Part shown: in pieces, positions 1 through 9,200 of the stretch
How the letters are laid out: each line of letters opens with the position of its first letter
How positions within the stretch are numbered: position 1 is the stretch's first letter
DNA from: Paenibacillus sp. PCH8
Lineage (GTDB): Bacteria; Bacillota; Bacilli; Paenibacillales; Paenibacillaceae
Reading direction: 5' to 3'
Assembly: GCF_002968835.1 (NCBI RefSeq)
Contig: NZ_PKQK01000007.1
Coordinates: forward strand, 124,001 to 188,000
DNA length: 64,000 nucleotides
Notes under the pieces: generated by a model
The model's input: only the letters and a program-made list of their open reading frames with translations
Database searches by the model: none
Told to the model about the DNA's origin: nothing
Made by a program: the position numbers and the translations under genes

Positions 1-328
1 CATGAATGATACGACTGCCTGTCTGGAAACTGCGATGTACATTACGAACCTCCAATACAGGTCCATCATAGGGAGGCAGCAACTCCTTCCTGGGTGTAAC
101 CTTCTTCTGGGGTTCATCAACGGCAGTGGCAACTGCCACTTCGTCCGAACTAATTAGACTATCATGCGGAGACGGCCCACTTGTTGGGAGTACAGGTTCA
201 TTCGTGTATGTATTTTCTCCCGACTCCGTTGATGCCTCCAGCTGGGTTTCTCCCGATTGATGTTCATCGCCTGACTGGCTCTTGGCAGGTCTCTTCCTCG
301 AAAATAATTTCTTCATGCCAGCAATCAC
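1..328 (-). CDS. ABC transporter ATP-binding protein, N-terminal part (runs off the left edge)
   Basis: Only the first ~109 codons are in the window. A low-complexity, Ser/Thr/Glu/Pro-rich leader of about 90 residues is followed by LEVRNVHRSFQTGSRIIH, the usual first beta strand of a LolD/MacB-type ABC ATPase, where the Walker A motif would come next. I chose the GTG at 326-328 because AAAGG lies six bases upstream; an in-frame ATG at 332-334 is almost on top of that ribosome site. A TATAAT-like -10 lies at 403-408 on the minus strand. The long N-terminal extension is unusual for an ATPase subunit. The permease is presumably outside the window. The ABC assignment rests on one strand motif and is moderately sure. 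Confidence 0.55.
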   Translation of the reverse strand, partial: MIAGMKKLFSRKRPAKSQSGDEHQSGETQLEASTESGENTYTNEPVLPTSGPSPHDSLISSDEVAVATAVDEPQKKVTPRKELLPPYDGPVLEVRNVHRSFQTGSRIIH

Positions 329-485
329 GCTCATCCTTTCTTGAAATCCCGTTCATTTCTTCAAGTTCCCTAAAACTAGAAATCTGTTCCAACCTACACT
401 GAATTATAAACGACCGTTCACCACTAAAAGTTACAAGCTTTTTACAACGGTAGCGTGAAAAAGTTAATATTTTGATGAACAAACG

Positions 486-512
486 AAAAAAGCACCCCAA
501 AGTGCGGGATGC
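486..512 (-). terminator. Rho-independent terminator of the pyr operon
   Basis: On the minus strand a 7-bp stem (GCATCCC/GGGGTGC, one G-T pair) with a short loop is followed by six T. It lies about 100 bases past the pyrE stop, the expected end of the operon. Confidence 0.75.
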
Positions 513-607
513 CTCTTAATATATTCAATGGTTTTGCCGCTATGGCGGCAATGATTACAATTTTGATACCGTTTAACAATGGACCCATTTCGGAACGGTC
601 ACTGATA

Positions 608-1249
608 TTATTTACCAAATGAAGAAGGATCTTCACGCCACGATTTAAGCAATTCAAAATCGCTCTCCTGGATCGTTCCCTGAGCCAAAGCCACATCCAT
701 CAGAGCGGTGTAGTTAGACAAGGTTTGCAGCGGAATTCCTGCATCTTCAAACGCTTTAACACCCTTATCGAGCTGGTAGCTGAAGATAGCAAGTACGGCA
801 AGTGGCGTTGCACCTGCTGTACGTACAGCTTCTGCCGCTTTGATGGAGCTTCCCCCTGTAGAAATCAGGTCTTCAATGACAATCACTTTCTGTCCCTCGG
901 CAATAAGACCTTCAATCAGGTTCTCCTTGCCGTGTCCTTTCGCTTTATCCCGAATGTACGCCATTGGCAGATTCAGCTTCTGAGCTACCCAGGCTGCATG
1001 TGGGATCCCTGCGGTTGCCGTACCTGCGATGACTTCTGCATCCGGGTATTGATTACGAATAATCGTGGCAAATGCTTCAGCAATATCATTACGAATCTCG
1101 GGATAAGACATCGTTAACCGGTTATCACAGTATATCGGGGATTGGATGCCGGATGTCCAGGTAAATGGCTGCTGCGGACGCAGCGCCACAGCTTTGATTT
1201 TCAACAGTTGGGAGGCAATATGGTTCGGAATTGCGCTTAGTTCGATCAT
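608..1249 (-). CDS. pyrE: Orotate phosphoribosyltransferase
   Basis: Converts orotate and PRPP to orotidine 5'-monophosphate, the fifth step of de novo UMP synthesis. The 213-residue protein has the family length. The PRPP-binding motif VIVIEDLISTGGSS is at about residues 122-135 and the mobile catalytic loop RDKAKGHGKEN at 100-110. The start overlaps the pyrF stop by four bases (ATGA), so the two are translationally coupled. It is the last gene of the pyr operon and is followed by a terminator. No anomaly seen. Confidence 0.95.
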   Translation of the reverse strand: MIELSAIPNHIASQLLKIKAVALRPQQPFTWTSGIQSPIYCDNRLTMSYPEIRNDIAEAFATIIRNQYPDAEVIAGTATAGIPHAAWVAQKLNLPMAYIRDKAKGHGKENLIEGLIAEGQKVIVIEDLISTGGSSIKAAEAVRTAGATPLAVLAIFSYQLDKGVKAFEDAGIPLQTLSNYTALMDVALAQGTIQESDFELLKSWREDPSSFGK

Positions 1250-1986
1250 GCGTTTAACATCTCCTTCAAAATGGTTTCTACCGCTTCACGTGGACTCGGG
1301 GCGCCTGTAATCGGTCTGCCTATAACAATGTAATGGCTGCCTCTGGCAATAGCTTCACCCGGCGTCAAGACACGCGTCTGATCTCCCAGACCACTCCCAG
1401 CCGGACGAATGCCCGGTGTAACGGTGTGAAATTCACTGCCACACGCTGCCCGAATCGCAGGTACTTCCAATGGAGAAGCAACTACTCCATCCAGTCCTGC
1501 CTCCTGAGCCAGTCCTGCATAATGAACAACAGCAGCTTCCACACTGCCCGGAATGCCGATCTCGTTATTCATGGTCTCCAGACTCGTACTGGTCAGCTGC
1601 GTGACAGCAATGATCTCGGGTCTGTGTAAGGAAGGATCAACAGCCATCGCCGCATCTGCTCCCTCGCGCGCTGCACGCATCATGCTGGCTCCACCCGCTG
1701 CGTGCACATTGAACATGTCCACACCCAGACGTGTGATGCTCTCCGCCCCGCCACGAACCGTGTTGGGAATGTCATGCATTTTCACATCCAGAAAAACGGA
1801 ATAGCCTTTGGATTTCAGCTCGCGAATAAATTCTGGCCCTGCGGCGTAGAACAACTGCATGCCCACTTTGAGATAACAGGGGATGCCCTCAAGAGCTTGT
1901 ACCAATTCTTGAGCTTCTTCCGCTCCAGGATAATCCAGTGCCACCATCAGACGTCCAGCCATTTCATTGAAATTCGGGTGATTCAT
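1246..1986 (-). CDS. pyrF: Orotidine 5'-phosphate decarboxylase
   Basis: Decarboxylates OMP to UMP, the last step of the pathway. The 246-residue protein carries the catalytic Asp-Lys-Asp array in DVKMHDIPNT (residues 67-76) and the phosphate-gripping C-terminal segment IVIGRPITGAPSP. AAGGGG nine bases upstream of the ATG supports this start; Met9 is the only near alternative. In B. subtilis pyrK and pyrD precede pyrF, but here pyrF directly follows carB across a 102-base gap that contains a stem-loop and no gene. Confidence 0.95.
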   Translation of the reverse strand: MNHPNFNEMAGRLMVALDYPGAEEAQELVQALEGIPCYLKVGMQLFYAAGPEFIRELKSKGYSVFLDVKMHDIPNTVRGGAESITRLGVDMFNVHAAGGASMMRAAREGADAAMAVDPSLHRPEIIAVTQLTSTSLETMNNEIGIPGSVEAAVVHYAGLAQEAGLDGVVASPLEVPAIRAACGSEFHTVTPGIRPAGSGLGDQTRVLTPGEAIARGSHYIVIGRPITGAPSPREAVETILKEMLNA

Positions 1987-2036
1987 ATCCCAGCGCCCCT
2001 TTCACTTCCTCAATTTTTCCGTTTTTGCCCGATATA

Positions 2037-2075
2037 AAGGACATCCCGCCAGCCCGCAGGCTGACTGATGTCCTT
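2037..2075 (-). other. Intercistronic stem-loop between carB and pyrF
   Basis: AAGGACATC at one end pairs with GATGTCCTT at the other (9 bp), and an inner AGCC/GGCT stem is nested inside. No T-run follows on either strand, so it does not look like a terminator. An mRNA-stability or processing element is possible. It sits where pyrK-pyrD would be in B. subtilis. Confidence 0.5.
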
Positions 2076-2088
2076 CATCAGTGTACTT

Positions 2089-5000
2089 TTATTTTATAAA
2101 GGCCGGCATGGCTTCAGAGGAGAAGTTGATCGTTTGCAGCATAATCAGCAGCGCACGAATCGTATCCAGGGAAGTCATACACACAATGCCGTTCTCTACC
2201 GCTTCACGACGAATACGGAATCCGTCACGCTGCGGTGTTTTGCCTTTGGTGAGTGTGTTGAAGACAAAGTTCGCTTCCCCGCTGCGAATCATATCGAGAA
2301 TGTTTGGCGAACCTTCGCTTAATTTGTTCACCGTCGTTACCGGAATGTTCGCTGCTTCAAGCGCAGCTGCCGTTCCTCCAGTAGCCATAATTTTGTAACC
2401 CAGTCTGTAGAAACCTTCGAGCAAAGGTACGGCTTCATCCTTATCTTTGTCCGCTACAGTGACTACAATCGCTCCGGTTGCTGGAATCTTCATTCCAGCC
2501 CCGATGAGACCTTTGAACAACGCTTTGGCGTAATTCGGGTCACGACCCATTACCTCACCTGTGGATTTCATCTCAGGTCCGAGAGTTGGTTCAACACGAC
2601 GCAGCTTCGCGAAGGAGAAGACCGGAACTTTGACGGACACATGATCCGACTCAGGCCACAGGCCATCGACATAACCCAGGTCTTTCAACTTCACACCCAG
2701 AATAGCTTGTGTAGCCAGGTTAGCCATGGGTATGTTGGTTACTTTGCTCAGGAATGGTACCGTACGGGATGAACGCGGGTTCACCTCAATGACATACACT
2801 TGGCCATCATGGATGACGAATTGAATGTTGACCAGACCGATCGTTTTCAATTCTTTTGCAATCTTGATCGTAATCTCTATAATCTTCTCTTTCAATTCCA
2901 GAGACAGGTGTTGTGGCGGATATACCGCGATGGAGTCACCGGAGTGAACGCCTGCGCGTTCGATATGTTCCATAATGCCTGGAACAAGAACCGTTTCACC
3001 ATCACAGATGGCATCCACCTCAACCTCTTTACCCATCATGTAGCGGTCGATCAGTACCGGATGATCCGGGTTGATTTTAACCGCCTGTTCCATGTAAGTC
3101 AGTAGTTCCGCGTCAGAGTATACAATCTCCATGGCGCGACCGCCCAAGACGTACGAAGGACGAACCAGTACAGGATAACCGAGACCTTGTGCCGTCTCAA
3201 CCGCATCATCAACGGAAGTAACCGTTTTGCCTTTTGGCTGTGCAATCTCCAGACGGGAGAGTAGACGCTCAAACTTCTTGCGATCCTCCGCCTCATCAAT
3301 GCTTTCCAGATCTGTTCCAAGAATCGTTACGCCGGCATTACGCAGTGGTGCTGCCAGGTTGATTGCTGTTTGACCACCGAACTGTACGATAACCCCTACT
3401 GGCTTCTCCTGTTCGATGACGTTCATGACATCCTCGAAGAACAGAGGTTCGAAATACAGACGATCGGATGTATTAAAGTCCGTAGACACCGTCTCCGGGT
3501 TGTTGTTGATAATTACTGCCTCATAACCTGCTTTTTGAAGCGCCCATACAGCATGAACCGTGGAATAGTCGAACTCAATTCCTTGACCAATCCGGATTGG
3601 GCCGGAACCTAGTACCACGACTTTTTTCTTGTCTGAAGGGATTACTTCATTCTCTGTTTCATATGTCGAGTAGTAATATGGCGTTGTTGCTTCGAATTCA
3701 GCTGCACATGTGTCTACCATTTTGTAGACTGGACGAAGGTTCTCCTGTTCACGGCGAGTTCTGATTTCAGCTTCTGTCGTCAATGTGCCTCCAGGTTGAC
3801 CTTGAGCACGCAGCTCGGCAATGGCCCGGTCGGTGAATCCGAGGCGTTTGGCTTGATACAGAATGTCGGAAGACAATTCAGATTCTTCGCGAATACGATC
3901 TTCGAATGCAATCAGACCTTCAATTTTGTCCAGGAACCACCAATCGATGTTGGTCAGATCCTGAATCTGTTGCAATGTATATCCTCTGCGGAATGCTTCG
4001 GCAATCAGGAAGATCCGCTCGTCGTCCGCTTTGATCAAACGCTCATTCAACGTAGCTTCATCCAGCGTTTCTGCATCCTTCAGGTAGAGGCGGTGTACGC
4101 CAATTTCAAGGGAACGGACCGCTTTGTGAATCGACTCCTCAAATGTCCGGCCAATGGCCATAACTTCACCTGTAGCTTTCATCTGAGTTCCCAGTTTACG
4201 GTTCGCCGAGATGAACTTGTCGAACGGCCAGCGAGGAATTTTGCTCACGATATAATCCAGTGTAGGCTCGAAGCAAGCATAAGTTTGACCCGTTACCGGA
4301 TTCACGATTTCATCCAATGTGTAACCCATGGCAATTTTGGCAGCCATCTTCGCAATCGGATATCCTGTCGCTTTGGAAGCCAAAGCGGATGAACGGCTTA
4401 CCCGTGGATTTACTTCGATAACATAGTATTGGAAGCTGTGCGGGTCAAGGGCGAACTGTACGTTACATCCACCCTCGATATTAAGAGCACGGATGATTTT
4501 CAGGGAAGCTGAACGCAACATTTGATACTCACGGTCTGACAGCGTTTGGCTTGGTGCTACGACAATACTGTCCCCTGTATGAACACCTACCGGGTCAAAG
4601 TTTTCCATGTTGCAGACCACGATACAGTTATCGTTCTTGTCACGCATTACCTCATACTCGACTTCTTTCATGCCCGCAATACTCTTCTCAACCAGACATT
4701 GTCCGATCGGACTGTAACGAATTCCCGCTGCAACAGTCTCGCGCAGTTCTTCTTCATTCGCACAGATTCCGCCGCCCGTTCCGCCAAGGGTATAAGCAGG
4801 ACGCACGATGATTGGATAACCAATCTCATTTGCAAAAACAAGTGATTCTTCAAGTGTCGTGACGATTACACTATCAGGTACAGGTTGTTCCAGTTCGCGC
4901 ATCAGATCACGGAACAGATCACGATCTTCCGCTTTCTCGATGGAAGTCAGTTGCGTACCCAGCAATTTCACGTTCTCCCGTTCCAGAACTCCGGCACGTG

Positions 5001-5307
5001 CCAGTTCCACAGCCATATTCAGACCTGTCTGACCACCCAGTGTTGGCAGCAAGCCATCTGGACGCTCCTGACGAATGATTTGGGTTACAAACTCCAGTGT
5101 AATTGGCTCAATGTATACTTTGTCAGCCATATTGGTATCCGTCATGATGGTCGCCGGGTTGCTGTTGATAAGTACAACTTCCACGCCTTCTTCTTTCAGT
5201 GCCTGGCAGGCTTGTGTACCGGCATAGTCGAACTCGGCCGCTTGACCGATGACGATTGGACCAGAACCAATCACCAGAATTTTTTTGAGATCTTTGTTAA
5301 TCGGCAT
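2089..5307 (-). CDS. carB: Carbamoyl-phosphate synthase large subunit
   Basis: Makes carbamoyl phosphate from bicarbonate, ammonia delivered by CarA, and two ATP. The 1072-residue protein has the expected duplicated architecture: two ATP-grasp halves, each opening with a GSGPI..IGQ..EFDY motif (about residue 14 and again past 550), and a C-terminal MGS-like allosteric domain with MATGGTAAAL. Start and stop are clear; the carA stop is one base upstream of its ATG (TAACATG). It lies in the pyr operon and no second CPSase is in the window, so it may also supply arginine synthesis (inference). Confidence 0.97.
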   Translation of the reverse strand: MPINKDLKKILVIGSGPIVIGQAAEFDYAGTQACQALKEEGVEVVLINSNPATIMTDTNMADKVYIEPITLEFVTQIIRQERPDGLLPTLGGQTGLNMAVELARAGVLERENVKLLGTQLTSIEKAEDRDLFRDLMRELEQPVPDSVIVTTLEESLVFANEIGYPIIVRPAYTLGGTGGGICANEEELRETVAAGIRYSPIGQCLVEKSIAGMKEVEYEVMRDKNDNCIVVCNMENFDPVGVHTGDSIVVAPSQTLSDREYQMLRSASLKIIRALNIEGGCNVQFALDPHSFQYYVIEVNPRVSRSSALASKATGYPIAKMAAKIAMGYTLDEIVNPVTGQTYACFEPTLDYIVSKIPRWPFDKFISANRKLGTQMKATGEVMAIGRTFEESIHKAVRSLEIGVHRLYLKDAETLDEATLNERLIKADDERIFLIAEAFRRGYTLQQIQDLTNIDWWFLDKIEGLIAFEDRIREESELSSDILYQAKRLGFTDRAIAELRAQGQPGGTLTTEAEIRTRREQENLRPVYKMVDTCAAEFEATTPYYYSTYETENEVIPSDKKKVVVLGSGPIRIGQGIEFDYSTVHAVWALQKAGYEAVIINNNPETVSTDFNTSDRLYFEPLFFEDVMNVIEQEKPVGVIVQFGGQTAINLAAPLRNAGVTILGTDLESIDEAEDRKKFERLLSRLEIAQPKGKTVTSVDDAVETAQGLGYPVLVRPSYVLGGRAMEIVYSDAELLTYMEQAVKINPDHPVLIDRYMMGKEVEVDAICDGETVLVPGIMEHIERAGVHSGDSIAVYPPQHLSLELKEKIIEITIKIAKELKTIGLVNIQFVIHDGQVYVIEVNPRSSRTVPFLSKVTNIPMANLATQAILGVKLKDLGYVDGLWPESDHVSVKVPVFSFAKLRRVEPTLGPEMKSTGEVMGRDPNYAKALFKGLIGAGMKIPATGAIVVTVADKDKDEAVPLLEGFYRLGYKIMATGGTAAALEAANIPVTTVNKLSEGSPNILDMIRSGEANFVFNTLTKGKTPQRDGFRIRREAVENGIVCMTSLDTIRALLIMLQTINFSSEAMPAFIK

Positions 5308-5308
5308 G

Positions 5309-6451
5309 TTATTGTGCTCCTCTCACTGCGGCTGCCAATGCGGCTTGACGCGGTTTTTGCGGGTTAGTGATTTTGTGTTCACGAATCATCTCAATGAAGC
5401 GGTCGAACAGATAGTTATTGTCGTAAGGTCCCGGAGCTGCCTCTGGGTGATATTGAACCGAGAACGCCGGGAAAGATTTATGTTTCAGACCTTCAATGGT
5501 CTTATCATTATTGTTGATATGTGTAACTTCCAGATCCGTGCTCTTCACAGACTCTTCGTTTACAGTAAATCCATGGTTCTGGGATGTAATGAAGCAACGT
5601 CCACTCTCTAGTTCTTTCACCGGGTGATTTCCTCCACGATGTCCAAACTTGAGTTTTTCGGTATCTGCTCCTGCTGCCAGTGCGAATAACTGGTGACCCA
5701 GACAGATGCCGAAGATGGGGTATTCGCCAAGCAGTTCACTGATCATGTTAACCGCATGAGGTACATCTTTTGGGTCCCCAGGGCCGTTGGACAATTGAAT
5801 CCCGTCCGGGTTCAGGCGGCGAATCTCGTCTGCTGTCACATCATGTGGAACAACAACAACGTCACAGTTACGTTTGCTAAGTTCGCGCAAGATCCCTGTT
5901 TTGGCACCATAATCCACAAGGACGATACGTTCAGCCGTTCCTGGGCTGTTGTATATATGCTCCGTGGAAGTCAGTGGCACTTGGTTACGCAGTTCAGCGA
6001 TCGTGGTGTCCCCCATCATCTCCAGCAGCTCTTCCACAGGCTTCGATCCTGTTGTGAGAATTCCCTTCATTGTGCCGTGGTGACGAATCCGGCGAGTCAA
6101 CATGCGTGTATCAATTTCACTGATTCCTACGATACCGTATTCTTTAAGCAGATTATCCACGCTGTATTCCGCACGCCAGTTGCTTGGCGTAGGCTCATGA
6201 CGACGCACAACGAAACCGTGCACGTATGGACGAATCGACTCGAAGTCATCACGTGTAATGCCGTAGTTTCCGATCAGCGGATACGTCATGGTTACAATTT
6301 GACCGCAATAAGAAGGATCCGAAAGCACCTCTTGATAGCCTGTAATTCCCGTATTAAAAACGACTTCACCTGTAGTTTCACCTTCAGCACCGAATGCTTT
6401 CCCGGTGAACAGTGTGCCGTCTTCCAACAATAATCTCGCCTGTGCCTGCAT
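5309..6451 (-). CDS. carA: Carbamoyl-phosphate synthase small subunit (glutamine amidotransferase)
   Basis: Hydrolyses glutamine and channels ammonia to CarB. The 380-residue protein has the N-terminal CPSase small-chain domain and a class I amidotransferase domain with nucleophile Cys250 in GICLGHQL and His335/Glu337 in YHPEA. GAGGAG stands nine bases before the ATG. Unlike the rest of the tightly packed operon, the gene is separated from pyrC by about 400 bases that hold a large palindrome, so it may have extra control or its own promoter (inference). Confidence 0.96.
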   Translation of the reverse strand: MQAQARLLLEDGTLFTGKAFGAEGETTGEVVFNTGITGYQEVLSDPSYCGQIVTMTYPLIGNYGITRDDFESIRPYVHGFVVRRHEPTPSNWRAEYSVDNLLKEYGIVGISEIDTRMLTRRIRHHGTMKGILTTGSKPVEELLEMMGDTTIAELRNQVPLTSTEHIYNSPGTAERIVLVDYGAKTGILRELSKRNCDVVVVPHDVTADEIRRLNPDGIQLSNGPGDPKDVPHAVNMISELLGEYPIFGICLGHQLFALAAGADTEKLKFGHRGGNHPVKELESGRCFITSQNHGFTVNEESVKSTDLEVTHINNNDKTIEGLKHKSFPAFSVQYHPEAAPGPYDNNYLFDRFIEMIREHKITNPQKPRQAALAAAVRGAQ

Positions 6452-6527
6452 CCCATTTCACTCCTCTGTGTTTATCAATGTTGAACTCATTTGGGTTGAA
6501 CATTAGCATACAGTAGCGTGGCACTCC

Positions 6528-6642
6528 GTGGACAGAAAACCCTTCAATCGCTGTTATCCCCGGATTACTTTGATCCATTTTCAAATGGTGTAATCCGGTG
6601 ATAAAGGCGAACGCTTCACTTTTCAGGGTCCTTTCTGTCCAC
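6528..6642. repeat. 115-nt imperfect palindrome between pyrC and carA
   Basis: This lies in the 404-base gene-free stretch 6452-6855. On the minus strand GTGGACAGAAA and ACCCT (with a two-base bulge) pair with the far end AGGGTTTTCTGTCCAC. Inside, CCGGATTAC pairs perfectly with GTAATCCGG, extended outward through TTATC and TCGC with few mismatches, and a small CCATT/AATGG hairpin caps the structure. Nearly the whole element folds into one long hairpin. No convincing ORF overlaps it and no T-run follows. It could be a dispersed palindromic repeat or a structured RNA. The rest of the gap shows nothing I recognise. Confidence 0.65.
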
Positions 6643-6855
6643 TTCGTAAGCTAATGTGGCGCACAAGTTCAAAATCATGACATTCAACCTTGCTTTGTTT
6701 CGTATATTGGACTCTCGGCATGATCTGCCTCGAGTTAGTTCTAAAGATGTTACGAGTGTAAAAGTTGTAAATTTAGAGCTATGAAGATTAGTTGTATGAT
6801 TGATCATTCGTAACTTGATGATCTAATTGCTATATCGGTTTAGCCAATTACTGTT

Positions 6856-8160
6856 TTATTGTTGTACAGTGTTGCTCCATACACTCTTGCCATCCACCCA
6901 TGTTTGTACGGCCCAGCCTTTCAGCTTCCAGCCTGTGAATGGAGTGTTTCTTCCTTTCGTTGCGAACGTTGCAGGATCAACTGCTTTTTCTTCGTTCAGG
7001 TCAATCATTGTAATGTCTGCTGGTGCTCCCTCTTCAAGCTTGCCTGTATCCAGTCGGAATACACGTGCCGGATCAGCAGTCATGCGTTTCACCAGGAAGT
7101 CCAGACTCCACAGTCCTGTTTCTACAAACTTCGTATACAGCAACGGGAAGGCTGTTTCGAATCCAACAATTCCGAATGGTGCGAGTTCCATGCCCTTGGC
7201 TTTCTCTTCTTCACTGTGCGGCGCATGATCCGTTACAATCATGTCTAATGTTCCGTCCAACAGACCTTCGATACAAGCCTGAACGTCGCGTGGTGAGCGA
7301 AGCGGTGGATTCATTTTCCAGTTCGCATCCATACCAGGAATATCTTCATCCGACAACACCAGATGGTGCGGACATACCTCAGCAGTCACTTTAACGCCGA
7401 TAGACTTCGCCAGACGAATCAGCCGAACCGATTGCTCAGTGCTCACGTGGCACACATGATAGTGTACACCGGTTGCTTCTGCAAGCAGGATATCCCGACC
7501 CACGTGGATGGCTTCGGATTCATTCGGAATGCCTTTGATCCCGTGACGTTTCGAAAACTCACCTTCCGTCACATAACCACCTACAACCAATGAATCGTCT
7601 TCACAGTGAGCGATAACCGGCATATCCATGCTTGCCGCGAGGCTCATGGCGTCTTTCATCATCTGCGCATTTTGTACGCCTACACCGTCATCCGTGAATC
7701 CAATCGCACCTGCTTCTTTCAGTGCTGCAAAATCCGTAAGTTCACGACCAAGTTCACTCTTCGTAATGGCTGCATAAGGAAGCACTTTAACCAGATCAGC
7801 TTCTTTAGCTTTGTCCAACACGAGTTTCACGACTTCGGGAGTGTCTGTGACCGGTCTTGTGTTTGGCATGCAGGCAATCGTTGTAAAACCGCCTTGCGCT
7901 GCGGAACGTGCACCTGTCTCGATCGTCTCTTTGTGTTCGAATCCAGGTTCGCGCAGATGTACGTGCATGTCGATCAATCCGGGAATGACCAGTTTGCCTG
8001 ATGCATCCGTCACAAGTTCTGCCGACTTTTCTGCATTCAATACAACTTCATCTTCCGCTCCAGCTATCTTTTTAATTTTGCCTTCATCTATAATGATGGT
8101 TTTCCGTTCTAGTTCCCCTTGTTGATTCAAGATGTTCGCGTTCTTTATAATCTGTAGCAT
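6856..8160 (-). CDS. pyrC: Dihydroorotase (class I)
   Basis: Cyclises carbamoyl-aspartate to dihydroorotate, the third step of UMP synthesis. From the ATG at 8160 the protein is 434 residues and begins MLQIIKNANIL. This start has GGAGG at the right spacing; a longer in-frame ORF to 8193 lacks one. Zinc ligands His66 and His68 are in DMHVHLREPG, and a metal-binding Asp is in IVTDHAPHS in the C-terminal third. The length and motifs are those of the monofunctional amidohydrolase. The gene lies between pyrB and carA. Confidence 0.95.
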   Translation of the reverse strand: MLQIIKNANILNQQGELERKTIIIDEGKIKKIAGAEDEVVLNAEKSAELVTDASGKLVIPGLIDMHVHLREPGFEHKETIETGARSAAQGGFTTIACMPNTRPVTDTPEVVKLVLDKAKEADLVKVLPYAAITKSELGRELTDFAALKEAGAIGFTDDGVGVQNAQMMKDAMSLAASMDMPVIAHCEDDSLVVGGYVTEGEFSKRHGIKGIPNESEAIHVGRDILLAEATGVHYHVCHVSTEQSVRLIRLAKSIGVKVTAEVCPHHLVLSDEDIPGMDANWKMNPPLRSPRDVQACIEGLLDGTLDMIVTDHAPHSEEEKAKGMELAPFGIVGFETAFPLLYTKFVETGLWSLDFLVKRMTADPARVFRLDTGKLEEGAPADITMIDLNEEKAVDPATFATKGRNTPFTGWKLKGWAVQTWVDGKSVWSNTVQQ

Positions 8161-8285
8161 AATTGTCCTCCGCTTCGGTTCTGTCCAGCTCATCAGGCAA
8201 GCCGGATGAATGATGTATCGTGTACTCTCTTATTGCTCTATAAGAACTGCCGTCCCGTCAGCCTATGACCCATAGCCAGACCCTG

Positions 8286-9200
8286 TTACAGTTTCAGCGC
8301 GCGTTCCATAACCGCCATGCGGATGGGAACGCCGTTAGCCATCTGCGGGAAGATCCGTGATGCTGCGCTCTCCACGACCACGTCATCAACTTCGACGTTA
8401 CGGTTCACTGGAGCAGGGTGCATAATAATGGTGCTTGGTTTCAGGCGCGATGCCCGTTCTTCCGTCAATCCGTAGTGTTCGCGATAATCCTCAGCCGAAG
8501 TAATCAGGCCATGTTGATGACGTTCCAGTTGAACACGAAGCATCATGACTACATCTGCATCCAGCGCTTCTTCAAGACCGACATAAGGAGCATGCTCTGC
8601 GAGTTCCGGTGCCTGCATCGTTTGCGGTGCACAGAAGCGTACATCAGCACCAAACTTTTGCAGGGCCCACAGGTTGGAGCGAGCCACACGGCTGTGCAGG
8701 ATGTCTCCAATGATGGAGACGCGCAAGCCCTTCAGTTCGCCAAACGCCTTACGCATGGTGTATAGATCCAGCAACGCCTGCGTAGGATGTTCATTGTTGC
8801 CGTCTCCGGCGTTCACAAGCGGAACACTCACTTTTTGAGCCAGTTGTTGCAGAACACCTGCCGGTTTTAACCGGATCACCCCTGCATCAATACCCATCGA
8901 TTCAAGTGTTCTTACCGTATCATAGATGGATTCTCCCTTTTCCACGCTTGAAGCAGCTGCCGTGAAGTTCAGTACTTGTGCACCGAGGCGTTTCTCCGCC
9001 ATTTCGAACGAGAAGCGAGTACGCGTGCTGTTCTCGAAGAACATGTTGGCAACAAAGCGTGACTCCAGTACGGGAACCAGTTTCTCTTTCTGTGCTTCCC
9101 AATGAGCTGCTCTGTTCAAAATCGACTCGATCTCTCCACGACTATGTTCCTTTAGTCCAAGCAAGCTCCGGTCCTTCAATGCTGGTTGTGTAATCATCAT
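8286..9200 (-). CDS. pyrB: Aspartate carbamoyltransferase catalytic subunit
   Basis: Transfers the carbamoyl group from carbamoyl phosphate to aspartate in the cytosol. The 304-residue protein has the phosphate-binding STRTR motif (residues 58-62, in FFENSTRTRFSFE) and HPTQALLDLYT. I start at the ATG at 9200, preceded by GGGGGAG; the next codon is also ATG and cannot be excluded. The start lies 59 bases inside the 3' end of pyrR, so the two are translationally coupled and there is no room for the pyrR-pyrB attenuator or the pyrP gene found in B. subtilis. Confidence 0.94.
   Translation of the reverse strand: MMITQPALKDRSLLGLKEHSRGEIESILNRAAHWEAQKEKLVPVLESRFVANMFFENSTRTRFSFEMAEKRLGAQVLNFTAAASSVEKGESIYDTVRTLESMGIDAGVIRLKPAGVLQQLAQKVSVPLVNAGDGNNEHPTQALLDLYTMRKAFGELKGLRVSIIGDILHSRVARSNLWALQKFGADVRFCAPQTMQAPELAEHAPYVGLEEALDADVVMMLRVQLERHQHGLITSAEDYREHYGLTEERASRLKPSTIIMHPAPVNRNVEVDDVVVESAASRIFPQMANGVPIRMAVMERALKL

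Noticed and set aside
6528..6642. Known riboswitch (purine, ykkC, glycine, preQ1) or PyrR site upstream of carA
   Set aside because: None of the conserved core sequences I know is present, and no terminator follows.
6384..6807. Two short minus-strand ORFs (66 and 63 codons) between pyrC and carA
   Set aside because: One runs through the palindrome and into carA; neither has a good ribosome site or recognisable sequence, though a leader peptide cannot be excluded.
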